NCBI GenBank assembly: GCA_030068075.1
Contig: CM057841.1
Coordinates: 49,765,030 to 49,829,029, forward strand
Direction: 5' to 3'
DNA: 64,000 bases
Source: Paguma larvata
Taxonomy: Eukaryota > Chordata > Mammalia > Carnivora > Viverridae
In this document: positions 47,541-59,532 of the stretch, piece after piece
Layout: every line of letters starts with the position of its first letter
How positions within the stretch are numbered: the stretch's first letter is position 1
Position numbers and translations under genes: made by a program
Notes under the pieces: generated by a model
The model's input: the letters and a program-made list of their open reading frames with translations, nothing else
The model's database searches: none
What the model was told of the DNA's origin: nothing

Positions 47541-48929
47541 GAGTGAAATGTGCATGACTATATGAATAATCAGAAAATGTTTGTTCAGTAATAGACATTG
47601 ACTGTAGTTAGACCAATCGCAATGCTTCCCAACTTGGGAATAAAATTTTTAATAGGTGCGATTTGTCCGAGGGAATAGGAATAGGGACAGAGAAATCACA
47701 GTAATGAGGATTAAAGTCCTATTAACAGAAAAGGAAAACTAAGAAAAACTTAGAGACGCATGTGTACAGTGACGTTTTCAGTAGTTTAAACCCTCATATA
47801 TATGGATTAAAATGTTTGAATAATGCTTATTATTGCATCCAGTCAAGATTAATGATATGTATAGTTTCAATAAACAGAGTTATTTATCCTTTTATTAAAA
47901 TTAGAGTTAATGTAATTTATCTAAATATTAGCACAACATTGATTATTTAAGATATGCTGTCTCAGTCTTTATTCCAAGCATAAAATTCTATGTAACCAAA
48001 TGCTTCCTTTTTATGACATTAGTTGATGGTAGGTGAAAGAATTCTTATAAAATAAGAGCTACTTTAAACTGTCAAACTAAAATCAAATGGAAACAGTTTT
48101 GAAGTTTAAAATAGTTCTTTAAATTTTCATGCTTTTCTGAAGTGTGTTATTTCCATCAATATCAGCCAGGAAAGCATTGAATTACCACCAGAAGCAGTTC
48201 TTGAAATACTTCCAGGTTTTGCAGAGAAAAATCCCCCCAGACTTGAAAGGGCTGGAAATCTCATGGGAAATAGGTAGGAAGAGAGGCTTAAAAAGCTATG
48301 ACAATTAGAGAGTCTGAGATCCCAAACTTCCTTACAACTTTTAATAATACCACATTTTTCCAAAAAGGCTAACTGAAAGTTTGGTGAGAATTTCCCATTT
48401 TTGCTTATAGATAATTAGGAAAACTCACCTACTAATGTATTTCTGTGATGTCTCATTCCAGAATTGAAGGTTTCCCCCTCCTTCTCTTTCAGGTTCTTAA
48501 TGTATCCTTTTCTCCCACATTCTTTCTTACCCTTGTTCTTTAACCTCAAAAAATAATTTGTGAAATTTTTATATGGGAATAGTCTTCATATAGATCCATT
48601 TTTTAAATGTCCTCCCCTTTGAAAGCATTTAACTAAAACTACCCATCAAGGAAATGCTTTCTGCAGATATTGCTTGTAGTCTTTCTAAACAATTTTTATT
48701 ATATTTTAAATCGCCTTTTTCATCAGCACTAAAATTTTATAAACAAAATATTCTCTAAAACTCTTTCTTCTTTGGTACAAAAGAATCTGAGTGTCTGACT
48801 CTTAATACCGCCTATTGGTTATCACTTAATTGCAGTTATATAGACATTTCTGACCCCAAATTTGTACACAGTTGGAGTAACAGTTAAGTCATAATGACTT
48901 ACAGTAATCTTCTACATGCCTGTTGGTGG
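47541..48929. other. AT-rich unique sequence
   Basis: No gene or clear repeat. Confidence 0.5.
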
Positions 48930-49410
48930 CTCTATGGCCGCCCACAGATACCACGTTTTAATCCCCAGAACCTATAAATATTACTGTACAGGGAAGAAAG
49001 GTCTCTTCAGATGTGATGAAGGAAAGGCTTTTGAGGTGAGAAGATGATTCTGTATTATCAATATGGACCCTAAGTGCAAACATAAGTGTTCTTGTAGGAA
49101 GGAGACAGGGAACGATTTGATACAGAGGAGGAAAAAGACACACACAGACAGAGGAGGCGGCAGTGTGACTATGTGGGCAGAGATTGGAGTAATATGATCA
49201 CAAGCTGGCCGTGCCCCACCCCCCCACCCGGCCCGAAGCTGGAAGAACAGATTCTCCCCTAGAATCTTGGGGGAGTGCGGCCTTGCCAACAGCTTGAATT
49301 CGATCTAGTGTCGCTGACTGTAGACTTCAGCTTCCAGGACTGTGAGGGAATTAATTTCTGTTGCCTTAAGTTTGTGGCAATTTGTGACTATAGCCACAGA
49401 AAATAAATAC
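48930..49410 (+). mobile_element. Old LTR-like repeat (MaLR-type, subfamily not assigned)
   Basis: 'aatccccagaacctataaatattac', 'ggtctcttcagatgtgatgaagg', 'gcagagattggagtaatatgatcacaagc' and 'cttccaggactgtgagggaattaatttctgttgcc' follow a common mammalian LTR-like repeat in order. The C-rich patch at about 49216-49231 is a local oddity. No coding part. Confidence 0.65.
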
Positions 49411-51344
49411 ATGATACACAACCTCAAAATATATCTTAAGAAATGGAAATAAAGACAAAAAATAAATACTCCACTCATGGATCCATGTATGAATGTTAAC
49501 GAGGCCAATTCCCTCAGTATATATGGAACTCTAGAATCAGGTTTGAAGGAGAGTTGGGAAATCATTTGGTCCACATTGATTCCCCGTATAAGAACTCTCT
49601 GTCATAACTTCTCTCTTGGTTGGTCATCAAGCATTCACGGGAGTCCTTTCAGAGACAGCGAGCTCACCAATTTTAAGGCAGTATCTTTAGTGGTTGGCCA
49701 GCTGTGATTCTTTGAAAGATGTGTGTATCATAATAAAAATGAAGGTAAGAGGAAGTTATTCATTTGACAGATATTAATTGAGAATCTGTAATACATCAGA
49801 CAACTCTTCAAGACACAGGTACAGCACCATAAAGAAGAAGAAAAAGAGAAAATCATTTTATAACTTGTTACAGCAACCATGGGAAACTAATACATGCCTG
49901 ATATGAATTAAGTGGAAATATAGTAGTGCATGGTGACCAAAACAAGAACTCAATAATGAGAATAAGGAATGTGAAAAGGAAAAAAAATGGGATTATTGAT
50001 AAAAATGATGGGCTTCGTACATATAACAAGATGTTGATGGAGGATAATTTCTTTAAGTGGAAAATCAGGCCTAGTATTAAAGCAATTGCTTTGTCATTCA
50101 CACTGAAAAGTTATTAATAACCTCTTGGCAGTGGAAAGTAAATGGGTTTTCATACAAGTATAGTCGTTTTAAAAGAGGGAATACAAGTAACTTATATTAA
50201 TTGTATCATGTTCTTCTAAGAAAGGAAAAAAATCCTGAACATTATGTAATAAATATTAATATAGTTTGCTCTTCTGTTTAATTTTCACATACCTGTTGCC
50301 TTCTTACTTCAGCATAGTGCTGAATAAAGTTGCTTAGAATATCACGTCATGGCCTCTCTTAATACAGTAGAATCATATTAAGGGAGTGAGCATATATGGT
50401 ATTTGTGGGCAAAGGCCTGAGCAGCAGATATAAGACTTATAATGTCTGTGCATTAAAGACCTGATGAGCCAGATTGTGGAGCACATGCATGACCAGGATG
50501 AAACTTTAATAACTGGGCAACCGGAAGGAATTTACTTTGGAAGTTAAGCAAGTGGAAGAAGGACATGGCAAGAGGATCATTAATGGAAACAGCTTTGGGC
50601 AGATGAGAAATAGACCAGAGATGTGAGGAACTGATGACGGAACCAGTCAGTGACCGCTTGGTCTGTTTTGTACAGTGAGAAACATGGGGGGGGGGGGTGA
50701 GAGAGGCAGGCAATTCAAATGAAGACTCTACAGAACTTAATGACCTTTTGGACAAAGGGGAACGAATGAAGAAAAGAAGAGTCCAACATTTCTCCAGGTT
50801 TTTTTTATAGCAGATGATTAGGGAAAACATGAAAGGGAAAGAAAAAGTATGGAGGCAAGATGTGGTCGGATAAAAAATAATGAACATGAGCTTCCAAATA
50901 GAAATATTCAGTGAGTAATTAGTCATGTGGGAATAGAATAAAATAAGCCAGAATTTTGATTTTCCCGATAGAAACACACTCAGGGGCATATATTCAGACT
51001 TCTTTTAGCTGATGGGTTTGAATTCCTCTCTGGCTCACTTTCTCTGACCCTGACTAATTGAGAGGAAGATGAACATACGAGACTGAGCACAAAAAGACAG
51101 TGTGTGGCTTTGGTGAAATGTTCTATTGGCCTGTAGGTAAGAAAGAATTTATTCAAGCTGAATCTGAGAAACAATTTTTAAAAAAGTCTGACTAAGGTGA
51201 GGAATAGTATTTGTAATGATAAAACTCATTAGCACCTGTCTTGAAAGAGGAACTGGAAGTGGATTATTTGATCGTGAAAAAACAATTTCACTGTCCATGC
51301 CATCCCAGGTTGGACAGGTAGAGAGACCATGGAATCACATTGGA
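49411..51344. other. Unique sequence, partly old-repeat-like
   Basis: The 178-codon minus-strand frame at 50453-50989 has no recognised domain and is judged chance. Some text (50750-50800) resembles old repeat wording. Confidence 0.45.
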
Positions 51345-51550
51345 ATTGGAATTCCAGATCTCTGTTTACAAGGTGTAGGTACTGGGCAAGATACTTCATC
51401 TTTCTGTATCTCGGTTTCCTGATTCGTAAAAATAAATATGTTCTTCACACGAATACTGTAAGGATACATTCTTTGTACTGTGGAAGAACAACACGACAAT
51501 GTCTGTCACAGTGCCTGGCTCTTTACAGGTACTCAATAAAAGTTAATTCT
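51345..51550 (+). mobile_element. MIR
   Basis: Forward MIR: 'gtactgggcaagatacttcatctttctgtatctcggtttcctgattcgtaaa' and 'cacagtgcctggctctttacaggtactcaataaaag'. Confidence 0.82.
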
Positions 51551-51864
51551 CTTCTATACCCTTCTCGCCTCCAACGCACATAAAGAGAAAAAAAAAATCT
51601 ATTTTTAACAGGTAATGCCTGGTTAAGAAAAATGATCATATTTCTATTGCTTTGTGAACAGAGGTTCAGATCAATATATAGGTAATAAAACTCTACCCTC
51701 AAGCTTATATTGTTGTACCTTTGAATCTATGGTATTGACTAAACATTTTTCAGATTTTAGATTACACTGAGATAAAAAGAATTAGAAAAAAATTCTTCTG
51801 CATATATAGTTCTGTAAAACCTTAACCGTTTAAACTTTCTTGATTTAAAAATTCAGCAAAAGTA
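51551..51864. other. AT-rich unique sequence
   Basis: Nothing recognised. Confidence 0.45.
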
Positions 51865-51995
51865 ACAATAGCTGAAATGTATTAAATATTTAATATGTGC
51901 CAATAGTGAATACATTATCACACTTAATCCTGTGAAAACAAACTTTTCACCTCCTAGTTGATGAAATAGTGTCCGATTTAAGCAAACAGAGGCAA
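51865..51995 (-). mobile_element. MIR fragment
   Basis: Reverse MIR: 'atatgtgccaatagtgaatacattatcacacttaatcctgtgaaaac'. Confidence 0.65.
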
Positions 51996-53131
51996 TATGT
52001 ACATGTTGTAACACTTGAAAACAATAACTTCACTGTGCCCAACTTAAGTCTAGGAAGCTTAGATGTATTTAGAATTGTCGTGTTATATAATAGACACTCA
52101 AGAAGGCAGGCATATTAGCCCATTCAGAGCTTAGAAGAGAAGTGAGGACCAACATATTGTAGGATGAAGAGTTGCTTAACACTGACTTTGAATGGATAGT
52201 TGAGTTGGAATCCATCTGAGTTGTCATTAGAATTGATTTAATCCGGCCTATCATTCAGCATTTTATTTGAGGTAGACTTTAGGAGTTTAACTTTGAAGGC
52301 ACCCAGGATTAGAATTCTTTAAAAGGGTGCAGGCATGACTAACATCGAGAGGAGCGATGAATGCTTTTCAAACACTGGGTCCAGTGAGAGGTCTGGTCAT
52401 CGAGAGACTTGATGCTAAGTCCAAATCTCCAGCACCGCTTCAACAAATACATCGGCTGCATTTAAATTTCTTAGTTGGAAATGAAAGGTGTCTCTGACAT
52501 TTTTGTGAAACAAATTCTATGACTGTGCGTTTAGCCTGAAGACGAGTAAAGAAAGTACATCTCACCATTTGTAGCCACCTCTGTTTTGTTATTTAAGCAT
52601 ATTTAAGTCAAAACGTTTTGGACCAGTTCAAGCAGGACCAGTTCAAGACAGAGCTCTAGGAGATGGCAATCAATAGGGATTCAAATTACTCTAAGACTTC
52701 AGTGTTTGGAACATTGAAGGGAGAAAACAATGTGAAATTAGGTAAACAAGCAACATGCTTAACAGAGGGTGGTTACACAGTTCATTAAGACAGACCATTA
52801 AGTCAATAATGCAATGGCTCTGAGCATTTATTTGGGCCCCTTTTCTAGCTTTTCATAAGCTCATCTCGGCTTTGCAATAATTTAACTATTTTTTTCTATA
52901 AACGAATACAGTAAATCAGCAAATGTGCAGATAATGAAAAATCAATGCAGTCTGTCATGTGTTCCCAACTCCCTTCAGATAATTCTCACTTTGGAAAGAA
53001 ACTTAAAGCCATCAGATAATAAATTTTTGAAGAAATAAAATGACAAATCGAAGGAAAAAAATCATGTAAGATGTGAGGTCATTACAGGAAGTGTCTTTGT
53101 CTCAAAGCACCAGTAATGTTTTCTCTCATAT
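51996..53131. other. Unique sequence
   Basis: No gene or clear repeat. A small group of CpGs lies at about 52344-52452. Confidence 0.5.
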
Positions 53132-53138
53132 TCAAGTT

Positions 53139-53334
53139 CCTTTTTTTTTTTTCTTTTTTGAGTTAGAGAGAGAGAGAGTGAGCGAGCATGTGAGTGCGGG
53201 ACAGGTACAGAGGGAGAGAAAGAATCTTAAGCAGGCTCCACACTGAGGTGGGCTCAATCCCACGACCCTGGGATCATGACCTGAGCCGAAATTAACAGTC
53301 AGACATTCAACTGACTGAGCCACCCTGGCTCCCC
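53139..53334 (-). mobile_element. CAN-SINE, older subfamily
   Basis: Reverse SINE with shortened middle and head ending gccaccctggctcccc. Possible 7-bp duplication tcaagtt at 53132-53138 and 53335-53341. Confidence 0.92.
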
Positions 53335-53341
53335 TCAAGTT

Positions 53342-53561
53342 TTTTTTTTTTAAATCATTCTAATGTGCATTTCCCTTCATAATCAATTTTTTTTACATAG
53401 ATTCATTTTCTATATTTAAAATGATGTGACTTGAACCTCAAAGGAACTTATTCCTTAAACTATCTTCCATTTGTAAATACTGGCGAGTAGTTGTCTTTCT
53501 ATCCATTCTTTTTATTAGTTTGCATATTTTATGAGTTATTTATTTGTTAAATCACCAATAA
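53342..53561. other. AT-rich spacer
   Basis: Nothing recognised. Confidence 0.4.
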
Positions 53562-53987
53562 ATACTTACTTACTTGATTTCTGTGGGTCAAGAATTCAGG
53601 AGTGGCTTAGCTAGGTGGTTTTAGCAAGGGGTCTCTGGAGGTTGTAATTAAGCCAGCCACTGTTGCAGGAATCTGAAGGCGTGCCTGGGTCTGGATGATT
53701 TCTGTCTGAGGAAGCTTATTCGTATGACTGGCAAGTTCATGCAGGCCACTGGCAGGAAACCTCTGATTCCTGTCATCTGGACCTCTTCATAAGGTTGCTT
53801 GAGTGTCCTTGCAACATGGCAGTTGGGTCTCCAGAGCAAATAATCCAGAAGAGAGCAAGGTGGAGGCCTCAATGTTTTTTATCGCCTAGTTTTGTCAACC
53901 CTGTTCACTGTGGAAAGAAACTACAGGAAAGAATGAATACTAGGGGAGGAGAATCATTGGGGGGGACTGCCTTGGAGGCTGGCTCCA
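53562..53987 (+). mobile_element. Ancient interspersed repeat (family not assigned)
   Basis: 'aagaattcaggagtggcttagctaggtgg', 'gcttgagtgtccttgcaacatggcagttgg', 'agagcaaggtggaggcctcaatg' and the end 'ttggaggctggctccaca' follow a common old mammalian repeat. Related in type to 10535-10978. Confidence 0.65.
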
Positions 53988-54189
53988 CAGGCCACCTTCT
54001 TGCCCCCTTGATTCAAATCCTTCACATTGAAAAACAGCTGGCTCCCTTCCCAAGAGCCCCGGATCCCACTACAGCATCAGCTTGGAAAACGGAATCCTGG
54101 CATCTCAGTCCAGGTATGGATGGGGCCCCTTGGGTGTGGTTCCTTAACTACAGCTCCTGCAGTACATTTCCTGTTGATCTGAAGACCTG
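53988..54189. other. Unassigned GC-richer segment between repeat and pseudogene
   Basis: Not recognised as KCTD coding text or as a repeat I can name. On the minus strand it follows the last recognisable KCTD-like codons. It could be rearranged 3' sequence of the retrocopy or another repeat. Confidence 0.35.
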
Positions 54190-54715
54190 TGAATGGCAGT
54201 GCCAGTGGGCAGTTCTCGGTCAGGCCAGGCCCAGTACCAGGTGCCGGCAGGCTCGCCCTGGCAGCTACCTCAGCTCTCTGGAACTCTCCAGCAGTGACAC
54301 GGACTTGCCCCGCAGGGAGCTGAGGATTGTACCAAAGGGGCGGCTGCCCTGGTCCATCAGCACCCAACCTCTCATGTCAGTGGGCACCTCTGCGCGCCCA
54401 GTGAGGGTGCACGGTGTGGTGTAGGCAGCAAGCCGCCCACATTCAGCTTCGCGTGCTTGCTGTTCAGGGTCAGTGGCTTGAGATCTTTGGTGGCGGAGCC
54501 AGACTTGAGACCCCGAGGGGTTAAGGGCTTCCAGGAATTGGCCGGCAGGCCAGGGAGTGGTGGTGGGTGGAGATCCTAGGCTCTCTCCCTGCACTCTCAG
54601 GCTCCCCCAAACCCCTGAGACTCCTGCCCTTAGGCCACACTGCCAGGCCGGCACTGCCACACTTCGCCCGCCATGCAGCTGCTCTGGCCCTCAGCTGCCG
54701 CCTCCTTTGATGGTT
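54190..54715 (-). pseudogene. KCTD13: KCTD13-like (BACURD family) BTB-domain retropseudogene
   Basis: The parental family (KCTD13, KCTD10, TNFAIP1) encodes BTB/T1 adaptors that link cullin-3 ubiquitin ligase to RhoA. This copy cannot make that protein. In minus-strand translation I see family landmarks in order. First is an N-terminal LEA..NPSG patch. Next is LKPLT..NSK (54468-54482 for LKPLT) and LNVGG (54432-54449). After a frame change come YTT..TLTG, then GWVL (54358-54369), RPFGTIL (54322-54342) and SSREL (near 54271). A TAG stop follows at 54265-54267. Faint homology continues in shifted frames to NCPLAL (54196-54213). About 12 residues between TLTG and the EVPTD motif are missing. The GC-rich 54600-54715 part fits a 5' UTR, suggesting a processed mRNA copy. 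GGWVL/FGTIL/PES-TREL wording points to KCTD13 over its paralogues. The C-terminal half is absent. Confidence 0.8.
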
Positions 54716-56440
54716 ATTTCGGGAATATGTTATTAAGAACATAATAGTTCACTTAGCAGATACTTTCGTCTGTGTTACAGCTTTGTACTTAAATCTGATA
54801 GTTTAATTGAAAAAAGACCTATTTGGAAAAGGAAAAATGGCCAGAAGCACATGGAAAATATTTCATTGAAGTAAAATATAGACATGAAATTTATTTCAAC
54901 AATATATAGTGTTTATTTAAAATTCCTGTGCACTCTCAGAGTTGATATGTACTACAGAAAAAAACAACCGATGTTCTTTTTTTGTTCATGTTCCTTTTGT
55001 TTTCTAAACAAAAATCTAATGATAAGTTCCCAAGAAGACGCATTTGTGTTTCCCAAAGTGAGAGAAAGCACCTCTCCTTTCACAGAATGCCAGCCTGCGT
55101 CCATTATTCTGGTGACTCACAGAATTCTAGGACATATTTGCCAAAACTGAAAAGTTCTGAGCTTGCTTGATGAAAGAAGCATGAAAGCACTATAAAAATG
55201 ATTTTTAAAAATCTCATCGCATCCATAATTTCTAGAATCTGTTACCTGGTGATTTGGAGATTCTTGACTCTACAAACTTCAGTGTCTGTTTTAACATTAG
55301 AGCATGGAAGAGGTAATAAGCCAGTTTTTCAGAAAGGAAAACAGACACCCAATTACACAGCCTTCCTGATAGAGGCTGATTTTAGTAACATACATCTGGT
55401 GATTGTTGTTTCATATAAATAATCATGCGCATCTATGCTGGAGACGTGGAAAAGAGGATTAGTTTCTAATGATGTCTGTTTATACTGTTACTAATTCCAA
55501 TGACTTTATTGTTTGGCTAGGCTAAATATCTTAATTTACATATCTTATATTTCACCTAACAGTGTTTTAAGATCTGTTGTTACATAAAACTCTGCTTGCT
55601 TTGCTGAATTCATAACTGTGAGGAGCAACATATTTATGATTAATGATGGAAAATATGCTTCCAAGATGTTTTTATTTGCATTTATAGATATAATTTGCTA
55701 AAGGATTTATGTGAGCACTACTCATAAATGTTCTGATCAGATGTTGGACTATAAAACATTTCTAAATGCCACACTCCACAGGCTAGTGATCTATTCATCT
55801 GAAATAGTATTCTGACTCACATAAGAATATCCTGCTGTTTTAGTACATCCTGGAACAAGAACGTGTTCCCTGGACAGCTGGGAAAATTCAGAGGATAAAG
55901 CTGACGATGGATCCCGACCTATGAGTCAGGCAGGACTTAATGAAATGCCCAGGATAACTAGGGATTAACCTTCAAAATCCAGGTCAGAGTTCACACATAG
56001 CCAGGAAAGCCAAGATCACAGGGAACATTCAGATTGAAAAGAGACGTAATGAGGAAGTCACTTACAAGATGACAGAGTATTGCATATGATTAGAGACATC
56101 CATGAGAAATTGAAAGCCATCCTACCTAGACAGGTAAAAATGAATGATATGCCTGGACCCTCTCAATTTATAGATAAGGCAATCTTTGTAAATTGATTTT
56201 TCCTCACATAACCTCTGTTGCTGCAGGTTGGCTTGTAATATCCTACCCTATGTTTCCCCAATGAATACTACACGGCTTTTTTTCTCGTGGCCACCTTTTC
56301 TAGACTTTCCAAGGCAGTTTGGTTGGTTCTGTTATTACCAGCTTTGTTCATTTTTCTCTTCTTTTCATTCTATGTCTGATGTTATTTAGCTCTACTTTAT
56401 TTCTTATATTATTTTTGGAACTAGGAAAATTGTACTTTAA
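54716..56440. other. AT-rich unique sequence
   Basis: No gene or clear repeat. Confidence 0.5.
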
Positions 56441-56960
56441 CAAATCGTGTCAAAAGAAAATTGCACCAGGCAAAGTTAAACAGGAAAAGAAGACTTTATT
56501 TAGGCTGTTGCAAAAGGGTAGGGATTTTTGAGCATTGGAGGAGCTAGTGGAAAAGTACCGGAAGACAATAAGGGGGAGGTTGGTCAGTGGGAAGTGTTGA
56601 GCACATCAAATTATTCCTGAGCTTACAAATGTTTTTCCCTGTGGTTAGGCCATTTGCTTACTAATTGGTGTCCATCAAAGTTAGACTCCTACTCTCCCAC
56701 AGAGACTGGGAGATGGGGCTGCTGTCTCCTTAGATGTTTACTTTCAAAGAGATGATTCCCACACACTTGAGAAATATTTCCTGGGTTGTAAATTCCATAA
56801 GAGCTAGAAGGAGATTTGCATACATTTCAAAGGGCAGAAACAGAATTTATAATTGCAAGTTTTTTAAGTCAGGTTTCTAAGAAGAAGGAAGTCAGGGCCT
56901 ATAGTCAGCAAGAAACCTGTCTAAAGTTTAATGAAACTGAAGAGAATATTAATCCTGTCT
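56441..56960. other. Possible old repeat, not named
   Basis: 'caggcaaagttaaacaggaaaagaagactttatttagg' (about 56467-56505) has the feel of an old LTR-derived repeat, but I cannot confirm it. Confidence 0.3.
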
Positions 56961-57477
56961 TTGTCAAGTATTTATTGATGTTCAAATACTAACATTTATA
57001 TGTATAGTGTATCAGTTGCCTATTTTATATTTGAATATAAATTTTGTAACGTGCAAGCAAATTTCATTTCAGTTTTTAATCTTCTGTCTGTATTCTTAAC
57101 TTCATTTCCTGCTTGTGGGGCTCCAGCATCGTTCATTGAGCCAAAATTCACTAGAGTGCCCCCAGTGCCAAACACCGAACGGCTTAGACACCCCCTCTCC
57201 TCTAGGACCTGTGTCCACTGGCTGCAAAGATGCTTAAGTCTTTATCACCGAAAGGTCGCTCTGGTCATAGCGGCAAAGGGTGGAGCGGTGTGTTGTCTAG
57301 CAACCTTACCGTAAGCTGAACCAGAGTCCAGAAGAATAAAGAAAAGTCATGAGTCCCTTTGCCCATTTTCTATATTCCAGTGCAGAAAGTGTCCACAGTG
57401 GGGAAATGCATTGTTCTGCTTGTTCCTGACTCCCCATAGCCTGAGTAGTCTGTTCAAAACTCTGGAGCTGCACTCTG
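56961..57477. other. Unique segment with small CpG group and X-box-like site
   Basis: Seven CpGs fall between about 57176 and 57310, and an RFX X-box-like sequence gttgtctagcaac is at 57292-57304. The 104-codon plus frame across it (57000-57314) has no recognised domain. Confidence 0.35.
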
Positions 57478-57640
57478 CAGTCTAGTAGTCACTAGACACA
57501 TGTGACTACTGAGCACTTGAAATAGGACCAGTCCAATGGAGAAGTGCTTTCATTGTAAAATATACCTCAAATTTCAGGAACTTATTATAAAAATAATACA
57601 AAATATCTCTGATAATTTTTATTTATTGCCTTTGAAATAA
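57478..57640 (+). mobile_element. Old DNA-transposon-like element with 'cactagacacatgtgactactgagc' core
   Basis: Decayed copy of a widespread mammalian element whose consensus reads 'cactagccacatgtggctattgagcacttgaaatgtgg'. Family name not assigned. Confidence 0.6.
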
Positions 57641-57779
57641 TACTATTTTGGTTATATTGGGTTAAATATTAAAGTGAATTTTACTATTTCATATAATATG
57701 GCGACTAGGAAATTCAAAATTATAAATGTGACATGCATCATATTACTATTTGTCCGTGAGACTCTAGAAAGTCATACTT

Positions 57780-57990
57780 CTGCCTTTATAGTACCTGGAG
57801 TATTCCTTTCCTTCATTTTGGTCTCTGTTACAGGGTCTATCCCCTTGCATTTCTGCCTGCTTCTCTAATTCAAATACCAGCTGAAATGGTACCTCCTCCC
57901 TACAGCACAGAATTACTTAACACTAGTTTATCATGTATAACGGTTATATATGTACTGTCTTATTCCTCATGCTAAAATATACTCCCTTTT
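57780..57990 (+). mobile_element. L2 fragment
   Basis: 'gcctgcttctctaattcaaataccagctgaaatggtacctcctcc' resembles the L2 3' region. It may continue beyond the SINE to about 58260. Confidence 0.6.
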
Positions 57991-58188
57991 CGGGGCACCC
58001 GGGTGGCTCAGTTGATTAAGTGTCCGACTTTGGCTCAGGTCATAATCTTGACGTTCCCAAGTTCAAGCCCCGCATCAGGCTCTGTGCTGACAGCTAGGAG
58101 CCTGGAGCCTGTTTCCCTCTGTCTCTATGCCTCCCCATTCACGCTCTGTCTCTCTCTCGAAAATAAGCAAACATTAAAAAAAATTTAA
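57991..58188 (+). mobile_element. CAN-SINE nested in L2
   Basis: Forward SINE. Duplication aaaatatactccctttt (57974-57990) and aaaataggctccctttt (58189-58205). Confidence 0.95.
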
Positions 58189-58205
58189 AAAATAGGCTCC
58201 CTTTT

Positions 58206-58985
58206 GTATCTAATCCCTCTCAGCTTTATCATTAAACACATGCAAAGCTCAATAAATATCCATTTAGTGTCTTAAATTCTGATCAAACAGCTAGCGGAAA
58301 ACCTCTGCCTTCAATTTATCACCACATTCATATTATTTCACTTGGGGGGAAAGGAAGATGTAAATAAGACCTTTAAGTATGCTGCTGCTCTGAGTTCAGA
58401 GAATCGGAGAAAACCCAGACTTCCCTCCCTCCCCACCCTGACCTGATCATCAGGCCTCATGGGAGGAGCTGGAGCAAGTTAGCAGATGGGCTCTGAATTC
58501 TTACTTCTCTAAAGGTGCTTATGCTGAATTCAAGGATAAGTTGAGTCGAAAGTTTTCTACCGTGTGAAATCAAGGAAATGATGAGAAAGATATTTTTTAT
58601 TGATGTGCAAGGTTTTTTTTTTTTTTCTTCACAAGGAATCTTACTCAATGTTGCGATTGTTCCTTTCTTGTAAAAATGATGTCCAAAGGCAGGCTTCTAT
58701 TCATGTAAACTGTCAGTAAGCATCCTTGATAAATGAATGAAAGACATCAGAGTATTCACTGGAAAGAATTTCAACTCCATGCTGACTTCAAGCAAGTACA
58801 ATTTAATGGAAACATCAATGACAAAATATTTCGATGGTCAATGCGCAGACCCTATAAATTATTAAATTCTCCGAGGCTGTGAAGGAATGGTAAAACTCAG
58901 TTTTCAAAGTGGTTTAGGTAAATGTGTTTTAAAAGAGTTGCTGCTTGGGGCACATACCGAGCAGCTTACTTTGTTGCCTTGTAAA
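58206..58985. other. Unique sequence
   Basis: No gene or clear repeat beyond a possible L2 tail to 58260. Confidence 0.5.
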
Positions 58986-59280
58986 AGCCTAATCGAGTAG
59001 CCTGGAGCATCGTAAGGATGACCGCCCCCCACCCTGGGGAATGGAAAGCACCACTTTGTCTTTCGCGTTGTCCATTCTGGACACACAAGGGAATTATACT
59101 TACTGCTAATGCGGAAGATGAATAAGCCCTCACGTAAAACTACCGAGAACCGGGATTTATGGAGGCCGATTTTATAGAGGACTTTCAGATTACGCGTTAG
59201 TTCACATCCACCGTCCTCCACCAGCTGGCCCTGCATCTCGGCACAGAGTCCTCCATGTCCTCCACGCCACGTCGAGCCAC
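58986..59280. other. Compact CpG-rich element
   Basis: I count 17 CpG dinucleotides between 58993 and 59274, including CGCG at 59064 and 59193. GC is about 50% and the CpG observed/expected ratio is close to 1, while surrounding DNA is CpG-poor. A 110-codon minus-strand frame covers it (58904-59236), but I recognise no domain. It may be an unmethylated regulatory element, a lncRNA promoter, or a recent insertion of CpG-rich sequence. Confidence 0.5.
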
Positions 59281-59532
59281 TTCAGACAGCAAGACCCCAG
59301 TGTGAGGAGCCTAGGCTAGAAAGACATGCTAGAAATAGAAGCTCACTTTGCTTTCCTCTAGTTTCAGGGATGACACTAAGACTGTATGGATTGCAATAGT
59401 TTGATGAAGCTAAACATTTTCAGTTCCAGCAAAAGGAACCAATACATTACTTGCTCTGAATAATAACATATATCAAACATGGGGAAAAATGCATTACACT
59501 TTTTCCATATTTAAAATTTAAAGGTCAAGGTT
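59281..59532. other. Unique spacer
   Basis: Nothing recognised. Confidence 0.4.

Noticed and set aside
50453..50989. 178-codon minus-strand open frame
   Set aside because: No recognisable domain; hydrophobic/Ser-rich composition as expected from complement of A/G-rich DNA. Part of the sequence reads like old repeat.
53795..54424. Longest open frame (209 codons, plus strand)
   Set aside because: Its first third lies in an old interspersed repeat and the rest is antisense to the KCTD13-like pseudogene. No recognisable domain.
58904..59236. 110-codon minus-strand frame over the CpG cluster as a gene
   Set aside because: No domain recognised; the CpG content is better treated as a possible regulatory feature.
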